The position numbers and the translations under genes are program-made. Source: Cervus elaphus (taxonomy: Eukaryota > Chordata > Mammalia > Artiodactyla > Cervidae). Taken from it: a DNA stretch of 64,000 bases. Below are positions 49,150-59,945 of the stretch, piece by piece. Location of the stretch: assembly GCF_910594005.1 (NCBI RefSeq), contig NC_057826.1, positions 80,473,163 to 80,537,162 on the forward strand. The letters run 5' to 3'. The notes beneath the pieces are model-generated. The model worked only from the letters and a program-made list of their open reading frames with translations. It had not been told where the DNA came from and did no database searches. The first letter of the stretch is position 1; every line of letters begins with the position of its first letter.

Positions 49150-49834
49150 TCTGTTGATGGGTGGGGCTGTGTTCCCTCCCTGTTATTTGACCTGAGGCCA
49201 AACTATGGTGTAGTGAATGAAGATAACTGCACTGGAGTGACTTTGAGGAGATACCCCAAGTCAAAGGGCAAAGATGGTAGGAGGGGCAAAATCGTGAAAT
49301 CACATTTGGAATCAAACCCCATACCTGCCAGAGATGCTCAGAGGGCAAAAAACAAACCTTGGGTGCACCAGGACCCAGAGATCCCACAGAGACTGAGACA
49401 GAGCTGTGTTTGAGTGTCTCCTGCAGGGTATGGGTCAGCAGTGGCCTGCTGTGGGGGCAGGGGCTCTGGGTGCAGCAGACCTGGGTATGGCCAAGCCCTC
49501 TTGGAGGAGGTTGCCATTAACTCACCACAGAGCCGCCAGAACTTACACAGGACTGGGGAAACAGACTCTTGAAGGGCACAAACAAAACTTTGTGTGCACC
49601 AGGAGAAAGGAGCTGTGACTCCACAAGAGGCTGACCCAGACTTGCCCATAAGTGTCCAGGAGTCTCTGGTGGAGGCAAGGGTTGGCAGTGACCTGCTGCA
49701 GGGTTGGCGACACTGAGTGCAGCAACTGTGCTTGGGACCTTTTGAAGGAGGTTGCCATTATGTTCATTAACTCCATCATAGTTTGGCCTCAGGTCAAATA
49801 ACAGGGAGGGAACACAGCCCCGCCCATCAACAGG
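49150..49834. repeat. Inverted repeat arms at BovB 5' end
   Basis: The arms 49150-49210 and 49774-49834 are reverse complements at 58 of 61 positions (core gttccctccctgttatttga). They enclose about 560 bp. A weaker match extends some 20 bp further inward. Confidence 0.9.
49277..49760. repeat. Two diverged tandem units of about 241 bp in BovB 5' region
   Basis: gaggttgccatt recurs with a 241-bp offset (49508 and 49749). Other matching blocks, such as gtgcaccagga and cagcagtggcctgctg versus ggcagtgacctgctg, keep the same order. The repeats sit between the inverted arms. Confidence 0.7.
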
Positions 49835-49861
49835 ATATCTTCATAAAGTAGCAAAAATTTA

Positions 49862-50545
49862 ATTTCTCAGTTCAGTTCAATCGCTCAGTCGTGTCCAACT
49901 CTTTGCGACCCCATGAACCAGGCCTCCCTGTCCATCACCAACTCCCGGAGTCTACCCAAACCCATGTCCATTGAGTCAGTGATGCCATCCAACCATCTCA
50001 TCCTCTGTTCTCCCCTTCTCCTGCTGCCCTCAATCCTTCCCAGCATCGGGGTCTTTTCAAATGAGTAAGCTCTTCACATCAGGTGGCCAAAATATTGGAG
50101 TTTCAGCTTCAACATTGGTCCTTCCAATGAACACCCAGGACTGATCTCCTTTAGGATGGACTGGTTGGATCTCCTTCCTGTCCAAGGGACTCTCAAGAGT
50201 CTTCTCCAACACCACAGTTCAAAAGCATCAATTCTTCTGCGCTCAGCTTTCTTTATAGCCCAAATCTCACATCCATACATGACCACTGGAAAAACCACGG
50301 CCTTGACTAGACGGACTTTTGTTGACAAAGTAATACCTCTGCTTTTTAATATGCTGTCTAGGTTAGTCATAACTTCCCTTCCAAGGAGTAAGCATCTTTT
50401 AATTTCATGACTGCAATCACCATCTGCAGTGATTTTGGAGCCCCCCAAAATAAAGTCAGCTACTGTTTCCACTGTTTCTCCATCTATTTGCCATGAAGTG
50501 ATAGGACTAGATGCCATGATCTTAAGTTTTCTGAATTCCTCAGTA
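49862..50545 (-). mobile_element. Second BovB LINE 3' part, same orientation
   Basis: The 3' end (ttcagttcaatcgctcagtc) begins about 20-30 bp past the 5' end of the long BovB. The complement has an open frame (50074-50553) with KIMASSPITSWQIDGETVET, KAERRRIDAFELWCWRRLLR and LQYFGHLM: 160 codons of the late RT protein without a break. 5'-truncated. Confidence 0.92.
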
Positions 50546-51498
50546 CTTCCCAATACACATCATCCTGAAGCTTATTTCTGCAGTTTTGAATAAAATCCAG
50601 AGAAATCAAATGTTTCAGAAGATACCCACAATGCCTAACAGCAAATAGATGACATTTTAGGAAACAAATAGGTCACGATAAGGTCGATTTTCAGGCATCA
50701 AAAACTGGAACGTGCAATACTTCCAGCTTCCTTTCTAGCATCACAATCTTTAAAAGATTATCTGGCCTATGATTTCATCATCTAATAACCACCCCTCCAT
50801 TTCATGACAAATGATAAACTTCAGAGTAACAGAAGTGAGCTTTTTCAAGAAACAGTTTACTAATCAAGAACATTCTGCCTCAACTCACACTGCTCTTCCT
50901 TTTACTCTCCTTGCCAGAAGAGCCTGTCTATATAAAAAGCTTACTCATGTCTTCAAAACCAGCTCAAGTCTCACTTCCTCCAAGAAACTTATTAACCAGA
51001 TACTCCAAACTAAACAAATTCTTATCCTTCCCTACATAAATTCACTCATTTAACAATCTAGTAATACATTGTCATCAGATAATATAAGCCAAATTATATA
51101 AATTTTATCTAATTTTCATGTATCTTTAGCTAGCCTTTCCATCCAGTTTATAAAATAATAAAAAACAAGAGTTTATGTTTAATGAGTGATTAAGATAAAC
51201 CAGGTTCTATTCTAAGCATGAACACACAACTCATTTACTGCCTACCTCAGTTCAGTAGAGTGGTAAGTTATTACATATGTTATTTATAGTAAAGAATTGC
51301 TCAGAATTGTCTTTGTAAGCCTCCCCTCTCCCTGCCTAGCACTCTAACCTAGGGCCACAACATGCATATAGAGGTAAGGGAAACTAACAAAGATTACTTT
51401 ATCACTATCCCATTTATTCACACAAATGTTTCTAAATAAGATATCTAGGAACTACATGAATTTTATCATTTTGCATAGCTCTGATTCTAGGTACTTAC
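50546..51498. other. Unique sequence, no gene seen
   Basis: No certain exon. The right end abuts a strong minus-strand donor match at 51493-51499 (see findings). Confidence 0.5.
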
Positions 51499-51595
51499 CT
51501 TTTTCTGCAGACACAGTATTACTTCCTTCCTTTGGACACCCAATGAAGTCTTTGCCCTAGGTTTTCTTCTTCCTCCCTCAGGGAAATGATCTAGT

Positions 51596-51786
51596 CTTTG
51601 TAGCTCAGTAGGTAAAGAACCTGCCTGCAGGAGACCCAGGTTTGATCCCTGAGTCAGGAAGATCCCCAGGAGAAGGAAATGGCAGCCCACTCCAGTATTC
51701 TTGCCTGGAGAATCCCATGGAGAGAGGAGCCTGGCAGGCTACAGTACATGAGGTCACAAGAGTTGGACACCACTTAGCAACTAAAC
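51596..51786 (+). mobile_element. Bov-tA SINE, sense
   Basis: gtagctcagtaggtaaagaa, B-box-like ggtttgatccc, then the Bov-A body to ttggacaccacttagcaact. Confidence 0.92.
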
Positions 51787-52369
51787 CACCACCACCATGG
51801 CTTGAAGTATCACCTCTATCAGACAATTCTTGACCCTACATTTCTAGCCAGACCTCCCAATTCTGTAATACCTTTACAGAGACGTTATGCTGGCATCTCA
51901 GTCTCAGGGTATTCAAAAATGGAAATCAAATCCTGTCCCTTAAACTTGTCTTTCCTGTTGCATCCTTTATCCATTTTCCACTTTAAAGCACCTTGGTAAC
52001 TTGAGACAAACCAGCCTTCAAGTATTTGATTAACTGAACTTATTCTAAGCTAAAATTAGTCATCCTGTCTTAAAAGAGGTAATATCATGTTTCAACTCCA
52101 ATTTTTCACTCAAACCAATGGTTAAGATTTTTTTTTCCTTCAAAACAGAACCATTTGAAAGTTTATGAATCCATAGCAAGCAAATATCAGCAGTGATTAG
52201 CAGAAGTCAGGTAAGCAGACTGACTCAACAACTCTGTGTGCTTCTCATTTTGTGAAAAACCATAAGTAGCCATGGGAGTTTTGACAGTTGTAAGTTTTAC
52301 ATTGTTCCTATTTTTAAGTATATTATCTAATTTATATTTATAAATGAACCATCAATTTGAGAAAGGATA
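51787..52369. other. Unique sequence, no gene seen
   Basis: Nothing recognisable. Confidence 0.5.
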
Positions 52370-53000
52370 AAGGAATATGAACAAAAGACAGACAATTCTC
52401 AGAAATAATATAAACCATTAATAAAAATCTGAAAGGTGCTCAACTCCATTAATAATTTTAAAATATAAAATTTAAAGAGATATACTTTATTCATTTATCT
52501 GACTGACAAAGCCTGAGGTCTGAAAATAGTATTTTGGCAAGTGTGTGGATAAATAGGCTGTTGACAGAGAAAAATCAGTGTTTTGAAGAACAACTTGGAA
52601 ATAACTAGAAAAATTTTAACACACAGTTTTATCCTACAATTCCAACATTTACAAACTTATTCTATAGTATTTTCGAACATGTGCACAAAGACATTTGTTT
52701 GTTAAAGTGGGCTCACTGCATATGATTACAATAAATAATTTGAGAACATTAAATGCAATTGGTTAAATAAATTATGATAGCATCTATAAAATACCATGTG
52801 GCTATCAAAATAGCTGTGATAAATTATATGTACTCACAATGGAAAGATGTCCCAAAACAAGTTGGAAAACAGAATACACAGCACAATCCCACTTGTATAT
52901 ATATGTATTATATATTTTAAAGATTTAATTGTATACATAAAACAGAAAGTCCATAGCTATTAAAAGTGATTATCTCTAGGGAGTGAGATATTGTTTGAAA
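52370..53000 (+). mobile_element. Old L1M-like 3' region
   Basis: atttatctgactgacaaagc, ctacaattccaacatttaca, aaataccatgtggctatcaa, acacagcacaatcccacttg resemble an ancient L1 end. Confidence 0.6.
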
Positions 53001-53741
53001 TTTTTAAAATATTTTTTATTTTCTTAAAATCAAATCAACAATTAATGTCACTCCCCAAATTTAAATTCATATAAATATTTGAGCCATCAGGGTTTAAAAT
53101 GCTGCTAATAGAGAAATTCTACGGCTTGAGGGGCAGGGACTAGCAGAGAAGGAACCCTGCCCTGTCACCTCACCTTCCTTTCTATTCACATTTCCTTTTC
53201 TCCCACCTCAAGGGCTGACCTGGACTCACACTAATACTCTGAGATGAGATGGGACTCCAGAGATTTTTGAGGGAAGATATCTCTTCCCAGACAGTGACTG
53301 TATCTATAGAAGGAGGGGCAAAAGAAATGGCCAACGGCAGGAAATATCCATTAGCAGTGATGGAAAGGAAAAGAAACTCCTCAATCTGGCTGAGACAACC
53401 ACTTCTGTTTAAGAGAAGATCTTTGTGTTCTTATACTTATTTTACATCTTCTTCATTACAAAGGTGACTAATTGCTATTGTTAAAGGTCATTTCCAAAAT
53501 AAGTCTTCCAACCAGTTCTGATCAACTATGGACTCAGAAATCAGATAACAGAGTTTGTTAGAACTACATGTGAATTAAAGATAAACAGGCTCTAAACAAA
53601 GACTTCGGGGACTCTGAGAAACTTATTTACTTTGATATACAGACTTTGATTATTTCTTTTACCCTCTAGTCTTCAGCTGTGTCTTGGAGGTGAGGGTTCA
53701 AGACAGTTGACTTCTATGTAGTTGGGGTGTTATTAATAAAG
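53001..53741. other. Unique sequence, no gene seen
   Basis: A 72-codon open frame at 53249-53467 has no recognisable domain or splice context I can support. Confidence 0.5.
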
Positions 53742-53912
53742 GGGGCTTCCCTTGTGGCTCAGCTGGTAACAAATCCACCTGCAGTACAGGAGACCTGGGT
53801 TCGATCCCTGGGTTGGGAACATCTCCTGGAGAAGGGAAAGGCTACCCACTCCAGTATTCTGGCCTAGAGAATTAAGTCAGACATAACTGAGCAACTTTCA
53901 CTTTCACTTCAC
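53742..53912 (+). mobile_element. Bov-tA SINE, sense, internally deleted
   Basis: Intact head (gggcttcccttgtggctcag, B box ggttcgatccc). The body lacks about 45 bp before aagtcagacataactgagca. Confidence 0.92.
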
Positions 53913-54854
53913 TAATCGCCACAAGATACACACAATCTCCTGGATATACAACATTGTGTAACTTTGAAACAACAACACCCTTCAAACCAAAAGCTTTCAA
54001 GAATTAACCAAAAAGATCCTCAAATTTTAGTTTTTACATTAAAAGTCATGCTATGAATAAAAAATTATAAATAAAACTTGTAATTTGTTATTCTATTCCC
54101 TGAATTTGTAGATGATAATGTTATTATCTTAATTAGACCTTAATATAAGGATATATCTTGGTAATTTTTTTTACTCACTCTGCAGCTGAAAAGCAAATAT
54201 TCTGTATTCAGTTTCCATGTGGTTATCATTTTAAAAATTCACTCTGCTCAGGGCTCCTCTGTAAGTTTTATTGGCTATTACTGACCAGTAATAAATAAAT
54301 CCTGAAAACCTGTACAATCAATCTCCGGATTTCCCGAAGACATGGAAGTAGCTGTACCCCTAGATGCTTCCATTATTAGCATTCTCATATATTCAAACAT
54401 TCCAGTAATCATTTCACTCAGAGGAAATGAAAAATAACTCGCTTTGAGAGTTCTAGTCTACTGACTTGTTAAAACTAAGTTAGGACTACTCTAAACACAT
54501 AGAACCAAAACTATGAGAAAAGCAGTACTATTATTTTGATTAATAGTAACACAATAATTCCAGAATTTGTTTTTCCACCTACAGCAGTAATTATACCTTC
54601 TCTCTCCAAATTAAGTTATTATCTCTGCTATTAGACCAAGGTTTCCTAAGGATAGAAAACATGTCCAATGAATCTTAGTAACTCCACAGTGCATGGCTTT
54701 GGCATAATTATACCTCCAAGATAACATGTTTGCAACTAGTCAAAACTACCTCGATTTTTAGTTTTGGCTATACAACAACTATCCAACTGACTACAAAATT
54801 AAATTGAAAAATTCTTGCCATAAAACAAGTTTAAGGGAAGTTTTTTTAATGCCA
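53913..54854. other. Unique AT-rich sequence, no gene seen
   Basis: Nothing recognisable. Confidence 0.5.
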
Positions 54855-55248
54855 TCTGCAACAACATGGACGGACCTAGAGATTATCAAACCAAGTGAAG
54901 TCAATCAGAAAGACAAATAGCATATATATCACTTACATGCAGAATTTAAATATGACACAAATGAAACTATTTACAGAACAGAAACAGACTCACAGACATA
55001 GAAAACAAACTATGGTTGTTATTAAAGGGGTAAGGGGATGGGGAAGGATAAATTAGGAGTTGGGGATTAACAAGCTACTATACATAAAATGGATAAACAG
55101 GTTTTACTGTATAGCACAGGGAATTGTATTTAATATCCTATAATAAACTATAATGGAAAAGAATATGAAAAAGAATATATATATATAAATGAATCACTTT
55201 TTAATAACACAGCATTGTAAATCAACTATACTTCAAAAAAATTTTTTT
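54855..55248 (+). mobile_element. L1 3' end fragment, sense
   Basis: caacatggacggacctagag, ccaagtgaagtcaatcagaa, gtatagcacagggaattgta, cattgtaaatcaactatact match an L1 ORF2 end and 3'UTR. Confidence 0.8.
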
Positions 55249-56099
55249 TCAAAAAGAGGTTATTTCTCATTATTCTTTTTAATAGGAAAAGCAAAGACAT
55301 AATGCAAATCTCAAACTGTCCAACTGCTAACTCCTTAAAAAGAAGAACTCAAGTACTGATTTTAGTGAAATAAGACATACAAAATCACTACCTCTCTCTC
55401 TCCCCTTTCTTCACATAAGCAAGTCAACGGGAGAATTAAAATCTACTCTTTTCAGCTAGATCAGTAACCTTGCCAGTTTAGTTTACATCCCTTATAAGCC
55501 TAAAATTATCTAATATTTCAAGTAATACTGCAACTTAAAACATGTTACAATTGCTTAACACTGAAACTTTATTTCTTGAAATCAGCCCTAAAGCTATCTT
55601 TACACACATGAAGTAAAATCATATATGACCATTAACAGGCAACTTAAAAGATTCTCCCAGTCATATCCAACTTCACATTAGGGGGAAAAAAAGATGTACA
55701 GTAAGTTGGGCTTTCAAGAATGACAAAAGGTAATTATTGAATCAAAGAACAGAAATGATCAGTGTTCAAACACGAACAGAATAGAAGTCATTTAGCTGAG
55801 ATAAACCTACCACTTAATTTTATAGACTTCAGAGTTATAGAAACTTGGAGATAGAAGTGACCTTTGAAATTACTTATTAATTAAGTAATTAATTAATCTC
55901 TTCAGTTTCAAGTCGAAACAGAGAAGCTATGGGACCTGCATTTTAAAATATTGGCCTTAAGTTCACAATTAAAGATGAAAATATCTTGAAGAATCGTAAA
56001 AGTACAGGTCAATGATGTTATTCTTAATGATCTCATTACTCTTTTAAAATTAATGGAACCCTGATTCCCACGTACACACAAAAATTATCTTTTCACCAA
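55249..56099. other. Unique AT-rich sequence, no gene seen
   Basis: Nothing recognisable. Confidence 0.5.
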
Positions 56100-56850
56100 T
56101 AATCCCATACAAGGGAATCCAAAATATAAAGGGAAAGACTATATGTTCATTACAGCACTTTCTATTAGAGCAAAATATTGAAAACATCATCAACATCCAT
56201 AAAAGGAGCATTATGCAGCAGTATGCATATCATTAGCAGCAGTAAGCAGTATACGAAAGAGCACAGTCTTTGGATCTGTAAAGAACTGGATCTGAATGCC
56301 AACTTTTCCATATGAAAGCTGTGAGGCCTATGACAATTCACTTAACATTTCAGACTCAGTTACCTCACCTGTAGAATGGGGAGATACTACAGTCTTCCTC
56401 AGGGTTGTACACTGGATTTAACACATGTATCAGAGCGTGGCAGAGCACTTACAGCTCAGTGAGTACTCAATAGATAGCACTTTTATTGGCCACTATTAAT
56501 AATGCATTGATTCACTGGAATATTATACAGACATTTTAAATATTATAGGAAAATCTGTAGGTAGTGGCATGGAAAGATCGCCAACACACTGTTAACCAAA
56601 AACAAATTGAAAAACAGTAAGTAGTATGACCTTGCTTATGTGTAAAAAATAAAACCATACACATATATAAATACAGAAGGAAAAGTATTAGAAGTGGTTA
56701 TTTATGGGTTAAAAAAAGGAATTTGTTGGTGGAAGATTTACTTTAGGTACCTTTTCTTTTCCTTCAAACAAACATGTATTTAAGCATTTTTTAAAATTTT
56801 AATTGATGATTTAAAGATAGTGTGGCAACAAAGAAAAATGGCATAATGTA
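56100..56850 (+). mobile_element. Old L1M-like fragment, interrupted by MIR
   Basis: The left part (tacagcactttctattagag, aaaacatcatcaacatccat) and right part (ggaatattatacagacattt, agtatgaccttgcttatgtg) fit one old L1 end separated by the MIR at 56250-56505. Confidence 0.5.
56250..56505 (+). mobile_element. MIR SINE, sense
   Basis: ggatctgaatgccaactttt, ctcagttacctcacctgtag, aatggggagatactacag, gtgagtactcaatagatagc match MIR order. Confidence 0.8.
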
Positions 56851-57589
56851 CATAAAAGGTTGTACATATACCATGATTACAACATAAAAATTATGTGCCA
56901 TATAGACAGTGACTAGAAAGAAAAATACCAAAATTACACCAGGGAGTCTATATGAAATTTTTTGTCTCTATCTCCAAAAGTTTTTAGTCAAAAACTCATT
57001 TGATTCTGAACAAATCCCAAAATCGGGGCTATATTTTAATATCATCTTTCACTGCTTGTGTCCCATGACAAAAGTCAATTTTGAAAAAGTCATATAAACA
57101 TAAGATTTTTTTCTCACCTCATTAGCTCTCTGATCAATATGATCTTAACTATAGTCATTTCCCCTGACTGCTTTCTTATTGTTGATGCAATTTTACCCAG
57201 AAACCAAAACACCACCAACTGCCTGGTAAACATCTCCCAATCACACAAAAGTCAGTAAAAAAGTGAAGGGTTTGGCAAGAAAGACTACTAAATAGATAAA
57301 CAGAGCTTCCACATAATGAGTTTAAGATTATCCCTATATTTTATATTAGCAAGAAGTAATAAAGAAACCAACAATGATTAATGCTGGAAAAAAAATACAC
57401 TTCCAAAAAGTTTAATAGAACTATACTACGTTTTTAAGTTTATAAAAAACATTAAAACCATTCTTTCTACACAGACACTGTACCTAACAGTTTATCAGCA
57501 ATTTTATCAAGACACTGTATTCTTCTGACAACTCAGATAAACAAGGTATTATTCTTGCTTGCCTATAGCCCCCAACAGACATGGCAATG
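56851..57589. other. Unique AT-rich sequence, no gene seen
   Basis: Nothing recognisable. Confidence 0.5.
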
Positions 57590-57600
57590 TGTAGAACCAT

Positions 57601-57914
57601 GTGAGTGAAGTCGCTCAGTCGTGTCAGACTCTTTGAGACCCCACGGACTGTAGCCCACCAGGCTCCTCCATCCATGGGATTCTCCAGGCAAGAATACTGG
57701 AGTGGGTTGCCATTTCCCTCTCCAAGTGAAAGTCGCTGCGTCATGTTCGACTCTTTACAACCCCACGGACTATACAGTCCATGGAATTCTCCAGGCCAGA
57801 ATACTGGAGTGGATAGCCTTTCCCTTCTCCAGGGGATATTCCCAACCCAGGGATTGAACCCAGGTCTCCCGAATTGTGGGCAGATTCTTTACTAGCTGAG
57901 CCACAAGGCAAACC
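57601..57914 (-). mobile_element. Bov-tA with extra Bov-A body, antisense
   Basis: Two Bov-A bodies (57604-57724 and about 57725-57840) followed by a tRNA-like head ending at about 57912. In sense order: head, body, body. The exact 11-mer tgtagaaccat flanks it at 57590-57600 and 57915-57925. Confidence 0.93.
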
Positions 57915-57925
57915 TGTAGAACCAT

Positions 57926-58379
57926 AAGTCTTGTTCAAACCCTCAGCCTCTATGTGTAAGTCTTTTTTCACCATTCACATATTAATTTTCATATGGTTTA
58001 CTAAAAGCAGTCACATTTCTAATCTCCTTTGAGCATTCACCCTGCAAATCTACAAACTCTTTTATACTTCATTCTATTACACTGGCAAAGCAGGGCATTA
58101 GTCTCTGTTTACAGATCAATTAGTATGATCACTGATCTTTCCAAAGATGACAAAGCTACTAAATACTAAAGCTGCAGCATATCCAAAAAAAGAAGAAAGA
58201 GAAAGCAATACATACACACACAAAATTTTTGTCATCAGACATGTGAAGGACCATCATATAAAGGAATCAGATATGTGCGATAAGGCCCAGGAGTTAAAAA
58301 TAAAAGGGATTCAGTATTCAATAAATAAACAATGGTAATCAATTTTGTGCCAGATGCTTGTTTTACACCAGCTAAGAAA
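57926..58379. other. Unique sequence, no gene seen
   Basis: A 63-codon frame (58147-58338) is low-complexity. I do not accept it as a gene. Confidence 0.5.
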
Positions 58380-58942
58380 AATCCAAACCCTCAAGAGGTT
58401 CAGACTAGTAGAGAAGATAAGAAAGAAGTAACACGACATGAAAAGGACTCAAAGAGCTTTGGGGACACAGAGAGTGATGACTCTACATCTCTTTGGGGGC
58501 GCAGGTGAGTAGAGAAAAATTCACTCAACAGATGAGTATGAGTTTCAAAAGCAGATAAGATGGGAAGTGGCATCACCAGGAAGAAAGAACAGCATGAACA
58601 ACAGCCTAGAGACCTGAAGTTAACCTGGAGAGGTGGACCACCGGGTACACGTGAAAAGAAATGAGGCTTTAAACTGGGAGTGCCGGAGACTGTGGTGAAA
58701 GACACAAATGCCTCACCATTTCCATGCCAAGAAGTTTATACTCTAACATGCAAGCTATGGAACACTACTATGAGATTATAAGTAGCAGAGTGGCATGCTC
58801 ATAAAAATATGTAAGAAAGCTCATTTGGGCAGGACAGATTTCTAGATGCTAACTGTGGAGATAAAGAGATTAATCACAGAGCCACTGTTGTTACTCTCGG
58901 TGAGGTGGTGATGATTCAAGAAATACCTAGGAGGTAAAAATC

Positions 58943-59036
58943 AAGAACTATTGGCTATAGTTGGGGTTGCTTCCCAGGGGCACAGTGGTAAGAACTATTG
59001 GCTATAGTTGGGGTTACTTCCCAGGGGTGCAGTAGT
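58943..59036. repeat. 47-bp tandem duplication across a SINE junction
   Basis: The units 58943-58989 and 58990-59036 both run from aagaactattggctatag into the first bases of the Bov-tA head. They combine flank and SINE sequence, so the duplication followed the insertion. Confidence 0.85.
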
Positions 59037-59230
59037 AAAGAATTCACCTGCCAATGCAAGAGATGCAGGAGACGAGTGTTCAATCCCCGGGTTGGGAAGA
59101 TCCCCTGTAGGAGGAAATGGCAACCCATTCCAGCAACCCATCTTGCCTGGAGAATTCCATAAAAAGAGGAGCCTGGCAGGCCACAGTCCATGGGCTGGCA
59201 AAGAGTCAGACATGACTGAGCGTGCACACA
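59014..59230 (+). mobile_element. Bov-tA SINE, sense
   Basis: Head (cttcccaggggtgcagtagt), B-box-like gttcaatccccggg, then the Bov-A body ending agtcagacatgactgagcgt. Confidence 0.92.
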
Positions 59231-59570
59231 CAGACTGGCTATGGGAAAGAGGGAAGGGGAAGAGTCCAGGGTGACTTCTAAATCTCAACTTGGCTGAGTG
59301 ATGAACAGTGATGTCCAAGACAGGTAACAAAGGAAAACAAGTCCATGCAATCAATCAATCAGTGTAAGAGTCCTAGACCAGAAATTGATTTGCTATTGTC
59401 TGGAGAGAGGGGATGAGAGAAGAGGAGCAAAGATAAGTTTACTTTTGGTCTTGTGTAATGTACAGTACCTCTTCAGCGAAGCTAGAGAGTGATACGTGAA
59501 GAGTGGACCAGGAGAGTCATTAGCTTAAATCAGCAACTGAAGACAAGTAAAATGTACAGAATAAGATCAA

Positions 59571-59945
59571 ACTTAGACACCAATATTTAATGAGAAGATG
59601 AAAGAAAAACCTGAAAACAAATGAAGAACTGATTACAGGAGTATGAGATGAATCAAGAGGTAGGGTGACACCAAAAAACCGGCAACAGAAGAGAAAAAAA
59701 TTCAAGAAGGGTGGGGAGGGTGAAAATTAAAGTTAAATGTACTGCATAAAGCAAAGTTTAACTTAGACACCAATATTTAACGAAAGGATGAAAGAAAAAC
59801 CTGAAACGAAGAATTGATTACAGGAGTACAATATAAATCAACAGATAGGGTGACACCAAAAAAAAAGGCAAGAAAAGAGAAAAAATTCAAGAAAGATGGG
59901 GAGGGTGAAAATTAAAGTTAAATGTACTGCATAAAGCAAAGTTTA
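59571..59945. repeat. Tandem duplication, two units of about 185-190 bp
   Basis: acttagacaccaatattta starts at 59571 and 59761; actgcataaagcaaagttta ends the units at 59760 and 59945. The units are highly similar with a few indels. Not a repeat family I recognise. Confidence 0.9.

Larger units (their letters stand above)
45825..49831 (-). mobile_element. BovB LINE, near full length, antisense
   Basis: About 4.0 kb. The 3' end lies at 45.83 kb. RT and endonuclease regions run to about 48.94 kb, and a 5' region with inverted and tandem repeats reaches 49.83 kb. Possible target duplication: aggatctcttc (45814-45824) and aggatatcttc (49832-49842), one mismatch in 11. This is the most complete autonomous-type element in the window, but its frame is broken. 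Confidence 0.88.
58380..59470 (-). mobile_element. Possible L2 LINE, antisense, split by a SINE
   Basis: ctcggtgaggtggtgatgat, ttcaagaaatacctaggagg, gagtccagggtgacttctaa and gtcatgctcataaaaatat-like sequence resemble the complement of the L2 RT-to-3' region. A Bov-tA lies at about 59014-59230. Confidence 0.5.

Noticed and set aside
48569..49779. Several 70-126 codon frames around the BovB 5' region
   Set aside because: Those on the plus strand are antisense shadows of BovB; those on the minus strand beyond 48.94 kb fall in the repeat-rich 5' region and have no known domain.
1343..59100. tRNA-like sequences with A and B box matches
   Set aside because: All are the heads of Bov-tA or CHR SINEs, lack a full cloverleaf and are followed by SINE bodies, so none is called as a tRNA gene.
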